DNA of 64,000 nt from Candidatus Amarolinea dominans (lineage in GTDB: Bacteria; Chloroflexota; Anaerolineae; SSC4; Amarolineaceae): assembly GCA_016719785.1 (NCBI GenBank), contig JADJYJ010000007.1, positions 1-64,000 on the forward strand, in the 5' to 3' direction. Below are positions 58,514 through 64,000 of this stretch, in pieces. The number at the start of each line of letters is the position of its first letter. Position 1 is the first letter of the stretch. The position numbers and the translations under genes are program-made. The notes under the pieces are model-generated. The model did not search any database. It saw only the letters and a program-made list of their open reading frames with translations, and was not told where the DNA came from.

Positions 58514-58613
58514 AACAATACAACCTCTGATGAAACGGCCGCTGAAGCCGGTTGCGTACAGAGGTTGCGAGTTTACCCGTGCGTATTCACACAGCCCCTT
58601 GAAGGAGAACATC

Positions 58614-58829
58614 ATGGCTGAGAGTGTGTACAAGGTTATAGAACTCATTGGCACGAGCAGTGAGTCGTGGGAAAAAGCCGCGACTAACGCGGTCGAGACG
58701 GCTTCCAAGAGCCTGCGCGAACTGCGCATCGCCGAGGTCGTGCAGTTGGACATGCACTTGGACGAAGGCAGGATCGTTGCCTATCGCGCCAAGCTGAAGG
58801 TGTCGTTCAAGTACGAGTCCGGCGACTAG
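58614..58829 (+). CDS. Dodecin family flavin-binding protein
   Basis: A 71-residue protein that is a whole dodecin: VYKVIELIGTSSESWEKAATNAVETASKSL (about 5-34) with the flavin-stacking Trp, then LRIAEVVQLDMHLDEGRIVAYRAKLKVSFKY with the conserved Gln. Dodecins form 12-mers that store or buffer flavins. GAAGGAG precedes the ATG. Monocistronic: it has its own promoter and a terminator at 58871-58900. Confidence 0.93.
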   Translation: MAESVYKVIELIGTSSESWEKAATNAVETASKSLRELRIAEVVQLDMHLDEGRIVAYRAKLKVSFKYESGD

Positions 58830-58870
58830 GCCGGAGTCAGGATCGCCTGTCCGAATTTCCCCCAACACCA

Positions 58871-58900
58871 AACGACGCACCTGTGAAGGTGCGTCGTTTT
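58871..58900 (+). terminator. Terminator after the dodecin gene
   Basis: ACGACGCACCT and AGGTGCGTCGT form an 11-bp perfect stem with a GTGA loop, ending TTTTG. Confidence 0.85.
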
Positions 58901-58940
58901 GCGTCCCGAAATCAACCGGTACGATGTAACTGTATGAGCA

Positions 58941-61391
58941 TCAGTTTTTCCCTGTGCGTTTCTGCATGTTTGCATCAGGTCCAATACCAGGAAAATACCA
59001 TTCCCAAAGCTGGTTACTGATCGTAACGGTAAACGGAAGGGTATGCGATAGAATGCCGCTGGTGGCAACAAGAAAACCTGGGTAGGAATCTGGCGCTATC
59101 GAAGGAGCGCTTGTCAGCGTCAGGGTAAAGACTTCGCCAGGTTGCACAATGGCCGGAGTCGGCGCCAACGTCAACTCGGCCGGTAATCCGCGGACCGTTA
59201 CGCTGATTGGCTCTGCCCAACCTCCCTGTGCTTCGATGCTAACCCGGCGTTGCGTCGCTGTATCTGGCGGTAGCAACCAGGCGGTTGGCAGTTGGTTCAA
59301 GCCAAAATCAGGCGTGGGCGAGAAGCGCCAGATCTGACTAAATACCAACACCCAGAGATGACCGTGAGGATCCACTTCCAGCGATGGAATGAAGTGGCTA
59401 TCGAGCGGCCAGGGGTAGACCAGCGAACGTCCCCTGGAGTCGAAATACTCGAGCGTTTCTGACTGGGAGGAGGAATAGAAGCGGATCCACAGTCCTCCGT
59501 CAGCGGTTACTGCCCAGAGTTGATTGCGTCGGGTGGTTGTGCGCAACCATTCAGGATGATCGCGGAAGATTTGTCTCAACGGCCCGATTTGAATTGTTCC
59601 ATCGGCCATGACATACAGCATGTCATGATGCGACGGTTGGCAAACGCCGTGGTCATCGTGACGAAAAACAAAGAGGGGACCGGCCGTGGAGGGTACGAGA
59701 CCGCACACGGAAATGTTATCGCTAACAATGCGCCAGTCAGAGCCTTCATAGCGATAAAGTCCGGTATTGTCTCCGTACCAGGGGTAGCCTTGCGCGTCCA
59801 CCGCCACTATACCATTGCTATCAACGGTGAGTAATTCGTAGTGAGTCCAATCATCGTCCGCCGTACTCGTCGGTGTGCCGCCATCGTCGAGGCGATAGAC
59901 GCCATCGCCATTGCTAACAAACCATACATGACGTTCATCCTGGACAAAGATATTGGTCAGGCGCTCGTAGTTGCCTGAAGGTCTGCCGCTCGGATACCAC
60001 GCGCCGTTGTACAGGCGCAGCAACTCGTTGAAGGAGAACCAATAACGCCAGCGCGTACCACTGGCGACCCAAACATCACCCGTTGGTCCGCCAGCCATTG
60101 CGGTTAGCTCCATCACTTCCAGATCGGTATCTGCATACTGCCAGCGATCGTCCAACAACGATGATGTTCCGCGATCATCGAGGCCTTGCAGGTTGCCATA
60201 GGTGTTCGATCCACCTACTTCTGAGTGAATCCATACTTTGCCATCCCCGCCGACAGCGACGCCGTTGACCCAGAGGCGCGCTGGCAGGCCGCGAAGATCA
60301 ACGACGGTGTCATTACCCATCTTGAACCACGCTGGCCCGGCAGCCCAGACGCCGTCTGCGGTTGGCAAGAGCGCCCTGACCGGGCCTGATCGTCCAACGA
60401 TCGGTAAGGAACTGCCCAGAGGCGCTACTCCTGCCCATTCGTTCCCGTACGGGTTCGTGTCCCTGATGAATGCAATCCACACTCTATCATCCGATGCTAC
60501 CGTGAGTAGCTGCACAGAGCCGTGGAACGGGAAGGAAACGGGATGTGACAACCAATGATCGCCTTCCCAGGAAGCGATCCTATGCTGATCGCTCTCAAGG
60601 ATCCAAACACGACCGTTGCTTTCTACATCCATCGAACGAGGTATCGAATCCGCATCTGAGTAGGTCGGTCTCGTACCAACAGGCAGCCCTACCGTTTGCG
60701 TTGACGAAGGCAAACGATAAGCCCAGCGTGTGCCATCGAATACCCAATACCCAACCCAGATTTCTGAACCTGCCACAGTCCACAGCGGGTTGCGATTCCG
60801 TGTTGTGAGAATGTTTGCGTATTCCTCCGCCACGACCGCAAATCGGTTCGGATATGTAAACCAGGAGCCATCCGGGTTGCGACGGCTGACAACAGAGTCG
60901 GGTAAGCCGTGGCTCAACCATAGGGCGCCATCTGTCGTGATGGCGATGCCATCTACCCAGGCGCTGTAGAGACCGCTGTTTGCTGGCGTCTCGGTCTGCC
61001 ATGCGCCATCTGAGGTCATGCGCGACAGACCGCCATCACCGCCTGCCCAGAGTTGCCCCGCAGGATCTTCGGCCAATGCCACGATCGTCGTCAGCGGAAG
61101 ACCATCAAGGCCCGTGAAGCGTTGATAGACCCCAGTCGTTTTGTCAACTCGCAACAGGCCAACTTCACCGCCAATCCAGATGCTCCCATCATGTTCCGCT
61201 AACGCCAACATCCAGGGAGTCCAACGCACCCACGTGCGAGCAATGGGCGTCAGATTCAGGTTCGCAGGCGACGTCACGCCTGTAGGCTCGCCGTTGGGCG
61301 GAGAAGGTGCAGAATTCTGAGGCGGCGTGGCCTGAAAACCAATGGTCAAGAGGCTGACCACGAACAGTAGTTGCCAACGTTGCACCGACAT
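58941..61391 (-). CDS. Secreted beta-propeller protein with two-component-regulator-type repeats
   Basis: An 816-residue protein with a short N-terminal signal (QRWQLLFVVSLLTIGFQA). It holds many propeller blades of the Reg_prop type, for example ALAEHDGSIWIGGEVGLLRVD, ALAEDPAGQLWAGGDGGLSRM, GIAITTDGALWLSHG and AVTADGGLWIRFYS, spread over about residues 60-690. A C-terminal Ig-like beta domain follows (about 700-800, PISVTVRGLPAELTLAPTPAIVQPGEVFTLTLT). No membrane anchor, histidine kinase or output domain follows, so it is probably a free extracellular binding protein. Ligand unknown. Confidence 0.85.
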   Translation of the reverse strand: MSVQRWQLLFVVSLLTIGFQATPPQNSAPSPPNGEPTGVTSPANLNLTPIARTWVRWTPWMLALAEHDGSIWIGGEVGLLRVDKTTGVYQRFTGLDGLPLTTIVALAEDPAGQLWAGGDGGLSRMTSDGAWQTETPANSGLYSAWVDGIAITTDGALWLSHGLPDSVVSRRNPDGSWFTYPNRFAVVAEEYANILTTRNRNPLWTVAGSEIWVGYWVFDGTRWAYRLPSSTQTVGLPVGTRPTYSDADSIPRSMDVESNGRVWILESDQHRIASWEGDHWLSHPVSFPFHGSVQLLTVASDDRVWIAFIRDTNPYGNEWAGVAPLGSSLPIVGRSGPVRALLPTADGVWAAGPAWFKMGNDTVVDLRGLPARLWVNGVAVGGDGKVWIHSEVGGSNTYGNLQGLDDRGTSSLLDDRWQYADTDLEVMELTAMAGGPTGDVWVASGTRWRYWFSFNELLRLYNGAWYPSGRPSGNYERLTNIFVQDERHVWFVSNGDGVYRLDDGGTPTSTADDDWTHYELLTVDSNGIVAVDAQGYPWYGDNTGLYRYEGSDWRIVSDNISVCGLVPSTAGPLFVFRHDDHGVCQPSHHDMLYVMADGTIQIGPLRQIFRDHPEWLRTTTRRNQLWAVTADGGLWIRFYSSSQSETLEYFDSRGRSLVYPWPLDSHFIPSLEVDPHGHLWVLVFSQIWRFSPTPDFGLNQLPTAWLLPPDTATQRRVSIEAQGGWAEPISVTVRGLPAELTLAPTPAIVQPGEVFTLTLTSAPSIAPDSYPGFLVATSGILSHTLPFTVTISNQLWEWYFPGIGPDANMQKRTGKN

Positions 61392-61552
61392 GGTTCACCT
61401 CCTCATCGAAGCGCACTTCCGATCGCATCACATGGGGCGCTGCATGAATCACGACATTTGGCCGCGTACCAGTACAGCTATTCTACCACCTCATCCCTGA
61501 ACCGGCAACAAAGGCCGAAAAACGGCTGTCGTCTGTTTGTAAGCCGCGCGGC

Positions 61553-61581
61553 TTGACAAACCCTGCCCTTTCGGCGATAAT
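61553..61581 (+). promoter_or_regulatory. Promoter of the pheST leader
   Basis: TTGACA at 61553-61558, 17 bases, GATAAT at 61576-61581. The predicted start (about 61588) lies just before the T-box stem I. Confidence 0.8.
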
Positions 61582-61599
61582 CACGCCACAATTGCATTG

Positions 61600-61898
61600 A
61601 CACCAACAATGGCTGTGATGGAGAAAAGTACGCGGAACCGCGACTCTCAGAGAGGTTGAGCCATAGGCTGTAAGCTCAACCGGGTGCGCCTCCACGGAAG
61701 TTCGCTCCTGAGCCGGGTGAGGGAAACCGGTCACCTGACCGGCGCGTAGTTCGCCCCGGATGCCCACCGTTACACGGGCCGCCGGTAAACCCCGTTCGCC
61801 GGCTTGAGCGGAGCGATCAGCCTGGCTGATCCTCAACCAGGGTGGTACCACGGAATGTGCCTGACCGCACGTCGTCCCTGACACGTGCGGTTTTTTGT
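61600..61898 (+). ncRNA. T-box leader, probably Phe-specific
   Basis: The T-box sequence AGGGTGGTACCACGG is at 61839-61853. Upstream are stem I features: AAAAGTACGCGG, CAGAGAGGTTGAGC, and GGAAGTTCGCTCC with a TTC (Phe) specifier candidate at 61701-61703. Downstream is an intrinsic terminator (CCGCACGT..ACGTGCGGTTTTTT, 61865-61896). Uncharged tRNA-Phe would stabilise the antiterminator and turn on pheS and pheT. Confidence 0.9.
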
Positions 61899-61933
61899 TG
61901 CCAAAAAGCGGCCAAAAGAGGAAAGGATTGAAG

Positions 61934-62959
61934 ATGCTCGATCAACTCAAAACCATCGAAGAGGGCGCGCTGGCCACGCTGGCGGTCGCACACGATGCGG
62001 CTGGCCTGGAGGGCTGGCGTGTGGCGGTGCTGGGGCGCAAGGGCAGCCTGACCCATGCACTGCGCGGGTTGGGTCAACTGCCGCGCGACGAGCGTCCCGC
62101 GGCCGGCGCGGAGGCCAACCGCGTCAAGGATCGCCTGGAAGCCGCGTTCAGCGCGCATCAGGAGGCGCTGCAACAGGCTGAGATCGCGGCCACGCTGGCA
62201 GCCGAAGCGGTGGATGTCACCCTACCCGGCCGGCCGCCCAGCCTGGGGCGCATCCATCCCAGCAACGCGGTGCTGCGCCGCATCTACGCCATCTTCGGTC
62301 AGATGGGCTTCCAGGTTTACGACGCGCCCGATGTGGAACTCGATGAGATCAATTTCCAATTGCTGAACATCCCGCCCGATCATCCGGCGCGCGACATGCA
62401 GGACACCTTCTACACGAAGGACCCAGCCGTGCTTCTGCGCACGCACACCTCGCCTGGGCAGATTCGCGCCATGCGCCAGTTCGCACCCGCGCCGCTGCGC
62501 GTCATCCTGCCGGGCAAGTGCTTCCGCTACGAACAGGTCACTGCCCGCAGCGAATTCATGTTCCACCAGGTGGAAGGGCTGGCGGTGGGCAAAGGGATCA
62601 CGATGGCCGATCTCAAAGGCACGCTGCAGGAATTTGCCAATCAACTCTACGGCGAAGGCCGGCAGTTACGCTTCCGCTGCTCCTACTTCCCCTTTGTGGA
62701 GCCAGGCGTGGAGGTGGACATGGACTGCATCCTGTGCGGCGGTCGCGGCTGTCGTCTGTGCAAATACAGCGGCTGGCTGGAGATCAGCGGCGCCGGCATG
62801 GTCCACCCTGTCGTCCTGCGCAACGGCGGCTACGACCCCGCCATCTACACCGGCTTCGCCTTCGGCATGGGGCCAGAGCGCATCACCATGCTCAAACACA
62901 GCATTGACGACATTCGTTACTTCTTCTCGAACGATGTACGATTCTTGGAGCAGTTCTGA
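61934..62959 (+). CDS. pheS: Phenylalanyl-tRNA synthetase alpha subunit
   Basis: Catalytic subunit that charges tRNA-Phe. The 341-residue protein has an N-terminal coiled arm (1-85), HPSNAVLRRIYAIFGQMGF (class II motif 1 region, about 115-133), LLRTHTSPGQIRAM, FRYEQVTARSEFMFHQVEGL (motif 2, about 198-217), and FAFGMGPERITMLKHSIDDIRYFF (motif 3, about 313-336). A Cys4 cluster (CILCGGRGCRLC) interrupts the C-terminal part and could bind zinc. AAAGGAT precedes the ATG. The stop overlaps pheT (ATGA). Confidence 0.96.
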   Translation: MLDQLKTIEEGALATLAVAHDAAGLEGWRVAVLGRKGSLTHALRGLGQLPRDERPAAGAEANRVKDRLEAAFSAHQEALQQAEIAATLAAEAVDVTLPGRPPSLGRIHPSNAVLRRIYAIFGQMGFQVYDAPDVELDEINFQLLNIPPDHPARDMQDTFYTKDPAVLLRTHTSPGQIRAMRQFAPAPLRVILPGKCFRYEQVTARSEFMFHQVEGLAVGKGITMADLKGTLQEFANQLYGEGRQLRFRCSYFPFVEPGVEVDMDCILCGGRGCRLCKYSGWLEISGAGMVHPVVLRNGGYDPAIYTGFAFGMGPERITMLKHSIDDIRYFFSNDVRFLEQF

Positions 62960-64000
62960 TGAAAATACCACTGAACTGGTTACGTGATTATGTAGATATC
63001 CAACTGTCCGCCGAGGAGCTGGGGCAGCGCCTGACCCTGGCGGGGATCGAGGTGGCAGGCATCGAGCGCATCGGCGCGGAGTGGGAGCGCGACAAAATTT
63101 TCGTCGGCGAAATCGTACGCATCGAGCCGCACCCGGACGCGGACCGCCTGGTGCTGGCAACCGTGGTTTACGGCGGCGACGCGGCGATGACCGTCGTCAC
63201 CGGCGCGCCCAATCTGTTCCCGTACAAGGGCCAGGCCAATCCGGGTCTGAAGTCGCCCTTTGCCATCAGCGGCGCGCGGCTGATTGATGGGCACAGCGCG
63301 GAAAAGAAGGTCATGCGCCTCAAGCCCGGCAAAATTCGCGGCGTCCGCTCGGAGGGGATGGTCTGCTCCGAAAAGGAGTTGGGCCTGAGCGACAACCATG
63401 ACGGGGTGATCATCCTGCCGGCCGATGCGCCGGTGGGCATGCCGCTGGTGGATTACCTGGGCGACACGATCCTGGAGATCGAACTGACGCCCAACCTGGG
63501 CCGCTGCCTCTCCATGCTGGGCGTTGCGCGTGAAGTGGCCGCGCTGGAGGCGTTGACCCTCAAACGCGATCAGCCGCTGCTGCAGGAGATTGCAGGCAAG
63601 GTGGCGCCCTCCGAGGTGCCCGATCCGGCGCCGGTGACGGAGCCATTTTGCCAGATTGTCATCGAAGCGCCTGACCTGTGCCCGCGCTATACGGCAATCT
63701 TGATCCGCAATGTCAAGATCGGGCCGTCCCCGGCCTGGCTGCAGGACCGTCTGCGCCGCGCCGGCCAGCGCCCCATCAACAATGTGGTGGACATTACCAA
63801 TTACGTGATGCTGGAATGGGGCCAGCCGCTGCACGCGTTCGATTACGACGCGCTGCTGGCGCGGGCACAGCGCAGCGGTCAGACGCTGCCCACGATCCAC
63901 GTGCGCCGCGCCCAACCTGGCGAGCGCATGACCACCCTCGACAACGTAGATCGGGCGCTGACCGCCGACATGCTGCTGATCGCGGACAGCGCGGGGCCGA
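62959..64000 (+). CDS. pheT: Phenylalanyl-tRNA synthetase beta subunit, 5-prime part (runs off window)
   Basis: Starts at the ATGA overlap with pheS: MKIPLNWLRDYVDIQLSAEE, then the EMAP/tRNA-binding domain (IFVGEIVRIEPHPDADRLVLATV, about 49-70) and the B3/B4 editing region (RRAGQRPINNVVDITNYVMLEWGQPLHAFDYD, about 268-299). About 347 codons are present of an expected 800 or so; the frame is open at the window end. Translationally coupled to pheS and controlled by the T-box leader. Confidence 0.95.
   Translation, partial: MKIPLNWLRDYVDIQLSAEELGQRLTLAGIEVAGIERIGAEWERDKIFVGEIVRIEPHPDADRLVLATVVYGGDAAMTVVTGAPNLFPYKGQANPGLKSPFAISGARLIDGHSAEKKVMRLKPGKIRGVRSEGMVCSEKELGLSDNHDGVIILPADAPVGMPLVDYLGDTILEIELTPNLGRCLSMLGVAREVAALEALTLKRDQPLLQEIAGKVAPSEVPDPAPVTEPFCQIVIEAPDLCPRYTAILIRNVKIGPSPAWLQDRLRRAGQRPINNVVDITNYVMLEWGQPLHAFDYDALLARAQRSGQTLPTIHVRRAQPGERMTTLDNVDRALTADMLLIADSAGP

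Overview
The window is high-GC bacterial DNA, most likely from a Chloroflexota (Anaerolineae-like) genome. This is an inference from gene content: Thr-Pro-rich surface proteins, a split methylmalonyl-CoA mutase, ClpC, a T-box on pheST, a TPP riboswitch on thiamine genes, and hairpin-rich spacers. I saw no rRNA or tRNA gene and no CRISPR array.

Layout. 0-2.9 kb: a + strand cluster of cupin, DUF2231 membrane protein, c-type cytochrome lipoprotein (apparent frameshift) and polytopic membrane protein, closed by a strong terminator. 2.9-7.3 kb: a very large exported protein with Thr-Pro linkers, broken by one apparent frameshift. 7.4-10.8 kb: DUF2249 protein, a surface-protein remnant, a luciferase-like flavin oxidoreductase and a BaiN/HI0933 flavoprotein. 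10.9-16.1 kb: an accessory, partly decayed region with an AAA ATPase plus truncated partner, VapB with a VapC cut by a MITE, HepT and HicB remnants, a GNAT, 74-bp direct repeats, and an extremely GC-rich insert inside the MITE. 16.1-21.3 kb: argG-argJ-aldo/keto reductase-argH behind what looks like an arginine attenuator: a 30-residue leader peptide with nine Arg, followed by a terminator. 21.3-31.3 kb (- strand): phosphatase and ParB-like pair, SDR, malate dehydrogenase, DUF1385 protein, PEP/pyruvate-binding protein, glutamate dehydrogenase behind two palindromes, and two PPK2 proteins.

31.6-40.4 kb: YyaL-type thioredoxin-domain protein, GNATs, GDPD, aspS, TrxR-like flavoprotein, small membrane protein, aconitase X. 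40.5-43.8 kb: methylmalonyl-CoA mutase catalytic subunit, B12 subunit and MeaB chaperone, a propionate/methylmalonyl module. 43.8-52.2 kb: prs, secA, an S1-domain protein and clpC. 52.2-56.9 kb: TPP riboswitch, terminator, then thiN-thiB-thiP-thiQ for thiamine uptake and conversion to the cofactor. 57-61.4 kb: ssb, DUF3467 protein, an Rpn-family remnant, dodecin and a secreted beta-propeller protein. 61.5-64 kb: Phe T-box leader, pheS and the start of pheT, which runs off the window.

Most notable signals: the putative leaderless Arg-rich leader and attenuator of argG; tandemly repeated Shine-Dalgarno-like units at three unrelated starts (LLM oxidoreductase, mcmA1, thiP); a MITE family with TA-type ends, one copy cutting vapC and itself split by a stem-rich insert of about 850 bp; and a two-gene version of the normally fused two-domain polyphosphate:AMP phosphotransferase. 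All calls rest on reading the sequence and on remembered family features; no database search was run.
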